From assembly GCF_007743815.1 (NCBI RefSeq), contig NZ_CP036265.1, positions 2,038,323-2,102,322 on the forward strand: DNA of 64,000 bases. Reading direction: 5' to 3'. Below the pieces are notes generated by a model that saw only the letters and a list, made by a program, of their open reading frames with translations, did no database searches and was not told the DNA's origin. Source of the DNA: Alienimonas californiensis (GTDB taxonomy: Bacteria; Planctomycetota; Planctomycetia; Planctomycetales; Planctomycetaceae). Each line of letters starts with the position of its first letter. The first letter of the stretch is position 1. This document shows, piece by piece, positions 26,025 to 33,851 of the stretch. The position numbers and the translations under genes are program-made.

Positions 26025-26782
26025 CCGTCGCCCCGATGCTTTGCGTCGCGGCCGTCGCGTTCGCCCCCGCTGACGACGCGGCCGAGCGCCCCCTCGCCGG
26101 AGCGGCGGCGGAACGGGCGGCGGAGGCCGCGCTGGAAGCGACCCTCGACGGCCCGCCGCCGGTGCCGTCGGAGATGAGTCTCGGCGAATCCTTCCCCGAA
26201 GCCGTGGCGGTCCTGGGACGGTTCGCCGATGTGGCGGTAATCGTGGACCGCCGGGCCTTCGGCGACGCGGACCCGGCCGCGGTCCCCTTCGCCCCGCCGA
26301 CGGCGGAGACGGTGCAGAACCGGCCGACGCTGCGGGCGGCGTTCCAAACGCTGCTGGACGCCGCCGGCGGGCCGCCGCTGGTTCTGGAGAACCGGGCCGG
26401 GCTGCTGCGGATCACGGCGGCGGGGGACGCCGCGGGGAACCTCGTGCCGCGGGTGTACGACGTGCGGGGGCTGAGCGAATCGCTGGGGCTGACGGAGGCC
26501 GACCGCACCGAGGGCACGGTCGTGCAGCGGATCGCCGGGCCGGGGGCGGGGCGGGAGCCGACGCGGCTCGACCCGCCGCTGATCCTCGCCCTGAAGACCG
26601 GTGTCGGCCCGGGGCCGGGGGTGGCGGAGTGGGACACCGCCGGCGGTCCGGCGGCGATCGCGGAACTCGGCGGGCGGTTGGTGGTGCGGCAGAGCCCCGC
26701 CGGGCACGCCGCCCTCGCCCACCTGCTGGCCGACCTGCGGGCCACCGCCGACGCCCCCGCTCCGGGGGAGCCGGCCGAATGA
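26021..26782 (+). CDS. Exported secretin-domain-like protein, paralogue 3 of 3
   Basis: A 253-aa, more divergent member of the triplet. It keeps the order of elements (signal sequence, alpha-rich Ala/Glu segment, a TLRAAFQTLLDAAGG helix, LENRAGLLRIT strand, VYDVRGL, then GGRLVVRQSPAGHAALAHLLADLR), but the conserved DLEGIDLRDLPL block is replaced by VAVIVDRRAF. It is shorter than its siblings. Both ends overlap neighbours (ATGA). Divergence suggests that the first copy duplication is older on this side. Confidence 0.7.
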   Translation: MTVAPMLCVAAVAFAPADDAAERPLAGAAAERAAEAALEATLDGPPPVPSEMSLGESFPEAVAVLGRFADVAVIVDRRAFGDADPAAVPFAPPTAETVQNRPTLRAAFQTLLDAAGGPPLVLENRAGLLRITAAGDAAGNLVPRVYDVRGLSESLGLTEADRTEGTVVQRIAGPGAGREPTRLDPPLILALKTGVGPGPGVAEWDTAGGPAAIAELGGRLVVRQSPAGHAALAHLLADLRATADAPAPGEPAE

Positions 26783-27306
26783 CGGATCGTTCCCCCGAGT
26801 CCGCCGCCCCGGCGTTCGTCGTCGCCCCCGCCGGCCCCGACGATGCGGAAGCGATTGCCGAGTTCAACGTGCGGCTCGCCGAAGAGACGGAGTCGAAGCG
26901 GCTGGACCCGGCGACGGTGCGGGCGGGCGTCGCCGCAGCGCTGGCGGACCCGGCGAAGGCCCTCTATTTCGTCGCCCGCCCGGCGGCGGGCACTGCGGGG
27001 GGCCCGGCGAGCGGGGAGCCGCCGATCGGGTGCCTGATGGTGACCTGGGAGTGGAGCGACTGGCGGAACGGTGCGATTTGGTGGATTCAGAGCGTCTACG
27101 TGCATCCGGACCACCGCGGCCGGGGGGCGTTCCGACGCCTGCTGGATCACGCGGCCGGCGCCGCCGTCGACGCCGGGGCCGTGGGGTTGCGGCTGTACGC
27201 CGAGCGGGAGAATCATGCCGCCCACGCAGTTTACGCCCGCTGCGGATTCGTCGAACCGGGGTACGTCGTCTTTGAACGAGCCCCGGCCGGCGCCACGGGG
27301 CTATGA
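26779..27306 (+). CDS. GNAT-family N-acetyltransferase
   Basis: A 175-aa acetyltransferase. The acetyl-CoA-binding motif A is VYVHPDHRGRGAFRRLLDHA (residues about 110-129), and motif B is the ENHAAHAVYARCGF segment near 142-155. The substrate is unknown; the family acetylates amino groups of small molecules or proteins. The start overlaps the stop of the third secretin-domain-like gene. It ends about 170 bases before the FHA gene. Confidence 0.88.
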   Translation: MTDRSPESAAPAFVVAPAGPDDAEAIAEFNVRLAEETESKRLDPATVRAGVAAALADPAKALYFVARPAAGTAGGPASGEPPIGCLMVTWEWSDWRNGAIWWIQSVYVHPDHRGRGAFRRLLDHAAGAAVDAGAVGLRLYAERENHAAHAVYARCGFVEPGYVVFERAPAGATGL

Positions 27307-27475
27307 TTCGCCGGTGACTCGCTCCGTCGCCGGGCGGCGCCATACTGTCGAGGCGCCCGGCGCCGTCCGCGAACGCCGCCCCGGACCCGATTGTCGCGTC
27401 GAATCCGCTTGTGTCGGATAGCAACGCTTTCACAATCCCTTTTTCCTCCCCCTCCGTCGCACACGGCCGACCTCC

Positions 27476-28351
27476 ATGGCCCGGATCACCCTACAGGTGT
27501 TGGAGGGATTAGAGCGGGGCGCCACCTTCCGCGATCTCCCCACGCCGGTCACGATCGGGCGGGAGGAGGAGAACACCGTTCGCCTGAACGACGAACGGGT
27601 CAGCCGTTTTCACGCCAAGGTGCAGGAAGACGGCGAGCGGGTCATCCTGACGGACTTGGACAGCACGAACGGCACGCGGGTGAACGGCCGGCCGGTCAGC
27701 GCCCGGGTTCTGCGGCCGGGGGATCAGATCTCGCTGGGCCGCTGCCTGCTGGCGTACGGGGGGCGGGAGGAACTGGATCATCTCTCCGCCGCCGCCCGCG
27801 AACGCCGCGCCGCGGAGGCGGCCGCCGGCGGCGATCCTGAGGATACGCAGGGGCGAACCGGCGGCTCGGCCGGACTGGGGCGGGGACAAGTGGTGGAAGA
27901 AGTCGGCGGCACGCCGCCGTTCCTGCCCCCCGGCGAGCGGCCGCCGGTCCCCCGGGATCTGGACCTCGCTCAGCAGGCCCAGTTGTGCGATCTGCTGGGG
28001 TTCGCCCACGAGGAGATCCGCCACGTCCTGCTGGAAGCCGTGGAAGCGGACTTCCGCGCCGTGGCCTTGCCGGATCGGTTGCCGAGCGCCTCGCCCGATC
28101 AGGCCGCCGCGCGGCCCCGCCGCTCCGAACCGCTCTCCCCGGAAGAAACGCCGAGCGACGGCGGCGGCTCCAGCAGCGGCGGCGGTTCCAGCAGCGGCGG
28201 CGGTCTGCCGGGCCGCGAGCCGGACTCCGCCAGCGGGGGGCCCCCGGGAAGCGAACCGCCGCGGATCGTCTCGTGGGAGACGTGGCAACGCCTGATGCGG
28301 TTGGAAATGTCGTTGGCGGAGATGCTCAAGGCCGCCGGCGAGCCGAACTGA
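27476..28351 (+). CDS. FHA-domain protein with Ser/Gly linker
   Basis: A 291-aa protein whose first 100 residues form a forkhead-associated domain that should bind phosphothreonine peptides. The key motifs are IGREEENTV, SRFHAKV and LTDLDSTNGTRVNG (residues about 27-70). The middle is helical (DLAQQAQLCDLLGFAHEEIRH). Near residues 223-241 is a low-complexity GGGSSS repeat linker. The C-terminus ends in a helix (SWETWQRLMRLEMSLAEML). FHA proteins act with Ser/Thr kinases, but no kinase gene is nearby. It lies upstream of an HDOD-GGDEF gene on the same strand, 290 bases away. Confidence 0.88.
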   Translation: MARITLQVLEGLERGATFRDLPTPVTIGREEENTVRLNDERVSRFHAKVQEDGERVILTDLDSTNGTRVNGRPVSARVLRPGDQISLGRCLLAYGGREELDHLSAAARERRAAEAAAGGDPEDTQGRTGGSAGLGRGQVVEEVGGTPPFLPPGERPPVPRDLDLAQQAQLCDLLGFAHEEIRHVLLEAVEADFRAVALPDRLPSASPDQAAARPRRSEPLSPEETPSDGGGSSSGGGSSSGGGLPGREPDSASGGPPGSEPPRIVSWETWQRLMRLEMSLAEMLKAAGEPN

Positions 28352-28641
28352 CGAGCGACGCCTCGCCGCTCGGCCGGTCGTATTTGGGGGCGAACGCCGC
28401 GGGGACGCCGCGGGCGGTTCTCCACCGGGAACGCGGGCGAATCTTCCGAGACGCCCGGAGCAGTGGGTCCGGTGAGCCCTGCGCTCGTCACGCAGTACAC
28501 TGGCGACCCCGGGGGGAGCCTCTAGGTCGCACCCTGGTGGCGGCCTCGTGAGTTGCCCGATGATACGGGTAGGGGGTGCCCCGGGGGTCGCTGAGGGCGG
28601 GTGAGTCCGCGGGGGGCCTTGGTAGGGGTTTTTCTCGCGGT
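28352..28641 (+). other. Spacer between the FHA and HDOD-GGDEF genes
   Basis: Very G-rich sequence (several GGGGG runs, 28575-28630) without a convincing gene. TACACT at 28496-28501 is a possible -10 box. Frames here are Gly/Arg/Pro-rich shadow. I tested it for tRNA, tmRNA, SRP RNA and c-di-GMP riboswitch patterns and saw none. Confidence 0.3.
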
Positions 28642-30798
28642 ATGGCCGGCACGACCGGGTTCCTCAGCCCCGGGGGCGGGATTCCGCCCCCCCGTCGGCG
28701 GTTCGAGCCCGAGCCGGCGGTGCGTCGGGCCGAAGTTTCCCATGTGCCCGCCGCCTCGCCCCATGCTGCTCGTCCCGTGCCGAATCCAGCCGCCCCAGCC
28801 GCCGCGCCGGCCGATCGTCCGGTGACGATGGAGGCGGTGCTGACCTCCCCCGGCCTGCCGAGCCTGCCGGCGGTCGCCGTGCAGTTGCTGGAGGAGTCCC
28901 GCAAGGCGGACGTGAACGTCGGCCGGATTGCGGAGTTGATCGCTTCGGACCCGGCGATGTCCGCACGGCTGTTGCGGGCGGCGAACAGCAGTTTCTTCGG
29001 GTTCCGCGGCGAGGTCGCCTCGGTGAGCCGGGCGGTCGCCCTGCTGGGGGCGGGGGGGGTAGTCTCGTTGGCGCTGTCGTTCAGTCTTTCGGACGACGCT
29101 TTGCAGGCGGGGGTGACGGCGGACGCTTACCGGGCCTACTGGCGCCGCTGCGTGGTGCAGGCCACCGCCGCCGAGTTGGCCGGCGATCTGCCCGGCACCG
29201 TCGGCCGCGACGAGGAGGCGGCGGCGGTCGCGGCGGCGGGGAAGGGGGATCGGTTCCTCGCCGGGCTGCTGTGCGATTTGGGCACGCTGGCGTTGCTCAA
29301 GGCGTTCCCCGCGGAGTCCGTGGCCGTGTGGGCCGCCTCCGAGGACGCCCGGGTCGATCCGGCGGCGCGGGAGCGGTCGACGTGGGGCTTCGATCATGCC
29401 GCCGTTGGGGGGGCGCTGGCCCGGCGTTGGGGGTTGCCGGAGCGGCTCGCCCTCGCCGTCGCCCGTCATCACGAGACGCCGGAAGCCCTGGTGGCCGCCA
29501 GTGCCGGCGGCCTGATGCCGGCTTCGGCGGGGCCGCTGGTCCGCACGGCGGCGCTCGCTAGCGCGGTGGGCGATCACTTCTGCGGGCCGGACTCCGGCCC
29601 GGCGTTGGGGCGCCTGCGGACCGCCGCGGACACGCTGTTCGGGCTGAAGGGCAAGGCGCTGACGACCTACCTGGAAGACGTGCGGGAGCGGGCCGCCGCC
29701 GCCGCCGGGCTGTTGGAGGTCGATCTGGGGAAGTTGGGCAGACCGGCGGACCTGTTGGCGATCGCCAACGAGCACCTGTCCGAACTGGCGACGCGGCGCT
29801 CCGTCGAGGCCGACGCCCTGGCGGACCGGCACCGCAGGCTGGAGGCGGAGCACCGCGACCTTCAACAGCAAAGCCTCCGCGATTCGCTGACGGGCCTGTA
29901 CAACCGGCCGTATCTGGTGGACGCGCTGCGGCGGGAAGTCGCCGTCTGTTCCCGCACGGGCAGCACCGTGGGGGTGATCTTCGCCGACGTGGATCGGTTC
30001 AAGGCGGTCAACGACACCTACGGTCACGCCGTCGGTGACCGCGTGCTGCGGGCCGTCGCCGGGGCCTTCGCCCAGGTGTTGCGGCGGACGGACGTGCCGG
30101 CCCGCTTCGGCGGGGAGGAGTTCGTCGTGCTGATCCCCCGGCCGACCGAGGCCGGCGCCCGGGCGGTGGCGGAACGGCTGCGGGAAGCGGTCGCGTGGAC
30201 CTGTCGCACGGTGGGCGGCATCACGGTGAACACCACGGCGAGCTTCGGCGTCGCCCTGGCGGTGCCCACGGACCTGCCGGACGCCGCCGACAAACTGCTC
30301 GCCGAGGCCGACGCCGCGATGTACGAGGCGAAGAAGACCGGCCGCAACAAAGTGATCGTCCGCAGCCTGCTGTCTCCGGAGGAACGCACGCTGCATGGGG
30401 CGGTGGCGGCCCGGCGGTTCTCCCGCTGGCTCAGCGCCAGCGGCGCGATCCCCGTGCGGGACGTCGGCGAGGCGCTCACCGACCTCACCCCCCCGGATGT
30501 GGCGCTGGGCGCTCTGGCCCGCGAGGCCGGCGTGCTGGACGAGGTGCAGACCGACATGATCGCCGACGTGCAGCAGGTCGGCGAGCGCTTCGGCGAGGCC
30601 GCGTTGCGGCTCGGCCTGCTGACGCTCGAACAGCTCGCGGAGCTGCTCGCCCGCCAGCAGGAGGATCCCCGCGCCCTGGGCGCCGCCCTCGTCGCTCGCG
30701 GCCACGCCGAAGAGGCGGAGGTCGAGGCCCTGCTGCACGCCCACGCCGCCGCCGGACCGAACCTCATCCCCGTCGAACAACCCGCCGCCGTGGCGTAA
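28642..30798 (+). CDS. HDOD-GGDEF signalling protein (probable diguanylate cyclase)
   Basis: A 718-aa regulator from the ATG at 28642; a GTG at 28744 and an ATG at 28828 are alternatives, and the first 60 residues are low complexity. An HDOD domain spans about residues 63-265 (LPSLPAVAVQLLEESR, then SDPAMSARLLRAANSSFF). A coiled-coil linker follows near 375-410. The GGDEF domain is at about 415-570, with an intact A-site GGEEF near 488-492 and an RRTD inhibitory I-site five residues before it, so it should make cyclic di-GMP under product control. A C-terminal helical region (LLTLEQLAELLARQQEDP, EVEALLHAHAA) resembles small GspE-N-like modules. The gene continues the FHA transcription direction. 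Confidence 0.88.
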   Translation: MAGTTGFLSPGGGIPPPRRRFEPEPAVRRAEVSHVPAASPHAARPVPNPAAPAAAPADRPVTMEAVLTSPGLPSLPAVAVQLLEESRKADVNVGRIAELIASDPAMSARLLRAANSSFFGFRGEVASVSRAVALLGAGGVVSLALSFSLSDDALQAGVTADAYRAYWRRCVVQATAAELAGDLPGTVGRDEEAAAVAAAGKGDRFLAGLLCDLGTLALLKAFPAESVAVWAASEDARVDPAARERSTWGFDHAAVGGALARRWGLPERLALAVARHHETPEALVAASAGGLMPASAGPLVRTAALASAVGDHFCGPDSGPALGRLRTAADTLFGLKGKALTTYLEDVRERAAAAAGLLEVDLGKLGRPADLLAIANEHLSELATRRSVEADALADRHRRLEAEHRDLQQQSLRDSLTGLYNRPYLVDALRREVAVCSRTGSTVGVIFADVDRFKAVNDTYGHAVGDRVLRAVAGAFAQVLRRTDVPARFGGEEFVVLIPRPTEAGARAVAERLREAVAWTCRTVGGITVNTTASFGVALAVPTDLPDAADKLLAEADAAMYEAKKTGRNKVIVRSLLSPEERTLHGAVAARRFSRWLSASGAIPVRDVGEALTDLTPPDVALGALAREAGVLDEVQTDMIADVQQVGERFGEAALRLGLLTLEQLAELLARQQEDPRALGAALVARGHAEEAEVEALLHAHAAAGPNLIPVEQPAAVA

Positions 30799-30824
30799 TC
30801 GGCCGGGGCGGCCAGCGTTTGTCT

Positions 30825-31000
30825 TCTCTCTCCCTTGAGGGAGAGGAGCCGGGGGTGAGGGTGGGGCACGGTTCACCCGTCTTCGCTCTCTGCGGTGGGT
30901 CACCGGCCGACGGGAGAGCGAACCGGCCCGTGAAGGGCGTGCATGAGTCACAGCCCCCTCACACCCGACCCCGCTCCCCCAAAAGGTGGGCGAGGGGAGA
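30825..31000. repeat. Dispersed CTCTCCC element, full copy
   Basis: Begins with CTCTCCCTTGAGGGAGAGG, continues through GGGGGTGAGGGTG, a core containing CACGGTTCACCCGTCTTCGC and GACGGGAGAGCGAACCGG, and ends with CCCCCTCACACCCGACCCC plus a CTCCCCCAAAAG palindrome remnant. The core recurs in reverse orientation at 61630-61730. Lies between convergent genes. Confidence 0.8.
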
Positions 31001-31009
31001 ACGGCGCGC

Positions 31010-31240
31010 TCACGGCGGGTCGTAGCCGCCGGGGTGGAACGGGTGGCAGCGGCCGATGCGGCAGACGGCCTTCCACGCCCCACGGAGCGCCCCGTACTTC
31101 CGCACGGCCTCGATCGCGTAGTGGCTGCACGTCGGCGTGTAGCGGCAGGTCGGCCCCAGCAGCGGGGAGATCCAGATCTGATAGCACCGCACCCCGCCCA
31201 CCAGCAGCAGCGCCGGCAGCCGTTTGAGGAACCCCGCCAT
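31010..31240 (-). CDS. yidD: Membrane protein insertion efficiency factor YidD
   Basis: A 76-aa protein with the full YidD signature: a hydrophobic N-terminus, then [26 protein letters not shown] and a [14 protein letters not shown] end, with the conserved Cys residues. It is thought to help insert membrane proteins with YidC. Its ATG at 31240 overlaps the stop of rnpA (ATGA), a standard gene order. yidC is not downstream; instead the next gene converges. The longer upstream frame is a shadow of rnpA. Confidence 0.95.
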   Translation of the reverse strand: MAGFLKRLPALLLVGGVRCYQIWISPLLGPTCRYTPTCSHYAIEAVRKYGALRGAWKAVCRIGRCHPFHPGGYDPP

Positions 31241-31722
31241 CAGCGCCCCCCGCCGGGTCGGGATTGTTTGCTCGCCCACTGTCCCGGCAGGCGCCGGGCG
31301 AGTTTGACGAGGCTCCTGCGGAGCCGCGGGAGGTCGGCGCCGGTCTTCGGGCGGGGGATGAGCACGAAGTCCCACCCCGCCGGCAGGTCCGCCTTGGAGG
31401 TGCGAAACGCCTCCCGCAGCAGGCGTTTCACGCGGTGCCGGGCGACCGAGTTGCCGTTCTTCTTGGAGACGCTCAGCCCGACCCGGCTGATCGCCCGCCC
31501 CTGATACAGCCGCTCCGGATCGTCCTCCGGCCGCGGGGCCCCGAAGACCAGCAACACGCCGTCGCCGGCCCGGCACTTCGCGTCGTAGACGCGGCTGAAC
31601 TGCGGCGTCGTCCGCAGCCGCACGTGCTTCGGGAACCGCTCGTCCGGCTCCGCGGCCTGCTCAGGACGCGCGCCGCCGATCGGCGACGGCGAACCGGGGG
31701 ACGCGTCAGCGGGCGTCGGCAT
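31240..31722 (-). CDS. rnpA: Ribonuclease P protein component
   Basis: Protein subunit of RNase P, which matures tRNA 5' ends with the RNA subunit. The 160-aa product has an extra N-terminal tail of about 28 residues before the family begins at [17 protein letters not shown]. The basic RNA-binding helix is [18 protein letters not shown]; most homologues read RNR there, so the Asn of that motif is replaced by His. The ATG at 31722 lies 17 bases inside the upstream membrane-protein gene, and the stop overlaps yidD. The usual upstream neighbour rpmH is not seen. Confidence 0.92.
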   Translation of the reverse strand: MPTPADASPGSPSPIGGARPEQAAEPDERFPKHVRLRTTPQFSRVYDAKCRAGDGVLLVFGAPRPEDDPERLYQGRAISRVGLSVSKKNGNSVARHRVKRLLREAFRTSKADLPAGWDFVLIPRPKTGADLPRLRRSLVKLARRLPGQWASKQSRPGGGR

Positions 31723-32290
31723 CGCGCTGCACGGCGGGGTCCGGCGGGGCCGCGGTCTGTTCGGCCAGCGTGTCGCGGGGCGACTCGGCCGCTCCAGACG
31801 GCGAACGGTCGGGCAACGTGTCCCGGTCGGCACCGGTCGTTTCGGTCTCCGCGGCCCGCTTCGCCGCCTCCTGTTCGGCCTGCACCTGTTTGCGATGACG
31901 TTCGATCTCCGCCCGGGTGGCGGCGTCGAACAGCTCGGCTTGCAACTCGTCCTCCTCCAGGAAGGCGCGCTTGTACCAACCGAGGCCCCACACGATCGCC
32001 ACCAACGCGAACAGCACCCCCGCGGTCACGAAGAACATGTACCACAGCGTTTCCGTCATCTCCCGCCGCCGGACCACGGGGTTCGCCGGCACGGCCGGGG
32101 CGCCGAACGCCTCCCCGCCGCCGACGGTCGCGTCCCCGGCCTCCGCCGCGGCCGGTTCGTCCCACGGCTCCTGAGCGACCAGCGGCGACGCCCCGATCAG
32201 TCCCAGCGCCGCCCAAACGAACCCCAGCACCGCCGCCCCCGTCCAGAACCACCGGCGGATCGACGGCCGGCGGGGGAGGGGGGAGGACAC
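31706..32290 (-). CDS. Membrane protein of unknown function upstream of rnpA
   Basis: A 194-aa protein starting at a GTG. A signal-like hydrophobic segment is at about residues 14-38 and a second transmembrane helix at about 80-105 (LWYMFFVTAGVLFALVAIVWGLGWY). The C-terminal part is charged and helical (EIERHRKQVQAEQEAAKRAAE), ending in an acidic Pro-rich tail. It has no recognisable domain. It overlaps rnpA by 17 bases, suggesting one operon. Upstream it diverges from the lipoprotein gene at 32465. Confidence 0.7.
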   Translation of the reverse strand: MSSPLPRRPSIRRWFWTGAAVLGFVWAALGLIGASPLVAQEPWDEPAAAEAGDATVGGGEAFGAPAVPANPVVRRREMTETLWYMFFVTAGVLFALVAIVWGLGWYKRAFLEEDELQAELFDAATRAEIERHRKQVQAEQEAAKRAAETETTGADRDTLPDRSPSGAAESPRDTLAEQTAAPPDPAVQRDADAR

Positions 32291-32464
32291 GGCGAAGCGG
32301 TGCGGGACGGGCGACGGACCGGAGCGGTTCCGGTCATGCTACCGCCGCCCCCCGCCGCCTCAACCCGCCCCGGAGTCACCCGCCCCGGAGTCCGTCCTGG
32401 AACCCGGGAACTCCGCCGCCGCCTGCGGCGTCCGTCGGGGCCCCGTCCTGCCACAGCCCCGCCC

Positions 32465-33385
32465 ATGTCCCGTTCGTTCCGTTTCGTTGCCGCCTCGCTG
32501 CTCGCCTCCGGCCTGTTGGCCCTCGCCGGGTGCGGGCAGGAGGAGGCGAACAGCCGCAACTTCACTGTGAGCGACGCCCCGGCGTCAGAGTCGCCGGGGA
32601 GCGACTACGACCACCTCACGATCCAGTTGCCGATTGAAGAGGGGGGCGAACCGAGCGCCCCGTCCGACGCCGCCGGCGGCGACGCCCGCCCCACGGCCGC
32701 CAAGCCGAAGATCATCTACACCGCCGACCTGACTGTGGTGGTCGACGACTTCGCCGCCGCCGAGACGGCGATCCCGGCGCTCGTCGAAAAGTTCGGCGGT
32801 TACGTCGCCGGGTCGAACGTGGACCGTTCGACGGGCGATCGGCTGCGGGGCACGTGGACGGTGCGGGTGCCGGTGGAGCGCTACGAGGCCTTCCTCAGCG
32901 GCGCCGGCGGGCTGGGCGTGGTCGAGGAACGGGACGAAACGGCCCGGGACGTGACCGCGGAGTTCGTCGACGTCGAGGCCCGCCTCGCCGGCCGCCGGGC
33001 GCTGGAAACGCGGTTGCTGGAGCTGCTCGCCGAGCGCCCCGGCGAATTAAAGGACGTGCTGGAGATCGAACGCGAATTGGCCCGCGTGCGAGAGGAGATC
33101 GAAACCGCCGAGGGCCGGCTGCGTTATCTGTCCAATCAAACCGCCTACAGCACGATCACCCTCAGCGTGCGGGAGGAACGCGACTACGTCCCGCCGCGGC
33201 AACCCGGCTTCGGGGAGCGGATCGCGGCGACGTGGGACAACTCGCTGGCCGCCCTTGCTTCCTTCGGTCGCGGGCTGACGCTGTTCGTGGTCGCCGTCAC
33301 CCCGTTCGCCCTCGTCATCGGCCTGCCGCTGGCCCTGCTGATCTGGACGATCGTCCGCCGCGCCCGGCGCCGGCGCACGACGTGA
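32465..33385 (+). CDS. DUF4349-domain lipoprotein
   Basis: A 306-aa predicted lipoprotein: the signal sequence ends in a lipobox (LLALAGC), with the lipidated Cys at residue 23. The DUF4349 region starts near residue 80 (IIYTADLTVVVDDF), includes a coiled coil of about 195-220 (LEIERELARVREEIETAEGR) and ends with a C-terminal transmembrane helix (about 275-298) followed by an Arg-rich tail. This layout is standard for the family, whose role is unknown. The long upstream extension of the frame is Arg/Pro-rich and not coding. Two dispersed repeat copies follow the gene. Confidence 0.88.
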   Translation: MSRSFRFVAASLLASGLLALAGCGQEEANSRNFTVSDAPASESPGSDYDHLTIQLPIEEGGEPSAPSDAAGGDARPTAAKPKIIYTADLTVVVDDFAAAETAIPALVEKFGGYVAGSNVDRSTGDRLRGTWTVRVPVERYEAFLSGAGGLGVVEERDETARDVTAEFVDVEARLAGRRALETRLLELLAERPGELKDVLEIERELARVREEIETAEGRLRYLSNQTAYSTITLSVREERDYVPPRQPGFGERIAATWDNSLAALASFGRGLTLFVVAVTPFALVIGLPLALLIWTIVRRARRRRTT

Positions 33386-33394
33386 GTCCGTTTT

Positions 33395-33570
33395 CCCCCC
33401 TCTCCCTTGAGGGAGAGGGGCCGGGGGTGAGGGTGAGGCGCAGTTCACCGGCCCCCGCTCATGCAGTGACGATCCGGCTGACGGGTGAGCGTGCGGACGG
33501 TGAACAGCGTCCGCGCGTCACCGCCCCCTCACCCCCGGCCCCTCTCCCCCAAAAGGGGGGCGAGGGGAGA
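33395..33570. repeat. Dispersed CTCTCCC element, full copy
   Basis: Same architecture as the copy at 30825: CTCCCTTGAGGGAGAGGGG start, GGGGGTGAGGGTGAGG, a core ending in GACGGGTGAGCG, then CCCCCTCACCCCCGGCCCC and the CTCCCCCAAAAGGGGGG palindrome. The core here is more diverged than in the copies at 30825 and 61561. Confidence 0.8.
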
Positions 33571-33610
33571 CGAGGTCTGCGGACGTTGAGAGGAGGTTCG
33601 CCGCCTTCTG

Positions 33611-33842
33611 CTCCCCTCTCCCTCAGGGAGAGGGGCCGGGGGTGAGGGTGACGCACGGTTCTTACGTCTTCGTTCAGTGTTCTGTGTGAGCCCGAAGCGC
33701 AAGCGAGGTTCGGAACCGTCCACACCTCGCTTGCGCTTCGGGCTCACAGAACCCGCTTCGCCGATCGCGGGCTGGCGAACGACCGGGTGCTGCTCCCCCC
33801 TCACCCCCGACCCCTCTCCCCCAAAAGGGGGGAGAGGGGAGA
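33611..33842. repeat. Dispersed CTCTCCC element containing a nested palindrome
   Basis: CTCCCCTCTCCCTCAGGGAG at the left end and CCCCTCACCCCCGACCCC plus CTCCCCCAAAAGGGGGGAG at the right end bound a core starting CACGGTTCTTACGTCTTCG. The core is split by the palindrome at 33685-33748. The element is therefore longer than its siblings. Confidence 0.8.
33685..33748. repeat. Perfect 24-bp-armed palindrome nested in a repeat
   Basis: Arms 33685-33708 and 33725-33748 are exact reverse complements around a 16-base loop. The arms contain the GAGCCCGAAGCGCAAGCGAGG word; one frame through it encodes SPKRKRG. It belongs to the same loose family as the hairpins near 5.7, 7.7 and 8.8 kb. Confidence 0.75.
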
Positions 33843-33851
33843 ATGGGTTCC

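Larger units (their letters stand above)
33386..33851. other. Intergenic block filled with dispersed repeats
   Basis: This 466-base spacer between a lipoprotein gene and ruvX holds no gene. It consists of two adjacent copies of the dispersed CTCTCCC element (33395-33570 and 33611-33842), the second interrupted by a separate 24-bp-armed palindrome. Confidence 0.8.

Noticed and set aside
28140-28205. Short tandem GGC-AGC runs that might be a repeat array or CRISPR
   Set aside because: They are in frame within the FHA gene and encode a GGGSSS linker; no spacers exist.
28640-28740. Possible tRNA- or SRP-like RNA in the GC-rich leader of the HDOD-GGDEF gene
   Set aside because: A GGTTCGAGCC word looks like a T-loop, but the flanking stem does not pair and no acceptor stem or anticodon arm was found.
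28522-31083. An 853-codon minus-strand frame opposite the HDOD-GGDEF gene
   Set aside because: Shadow of a gene with strong domain motifs; the frame even runs through a dispersed repeat.
31895-32464. Possible long N-terminal extension of the DUF4349 lipoprotein
   Set aside because: The extension is Arg/Pro/His-rich shadow of the minus-strand membrane gene. The ATG at 32465 gives a proper lipoprotein signal.
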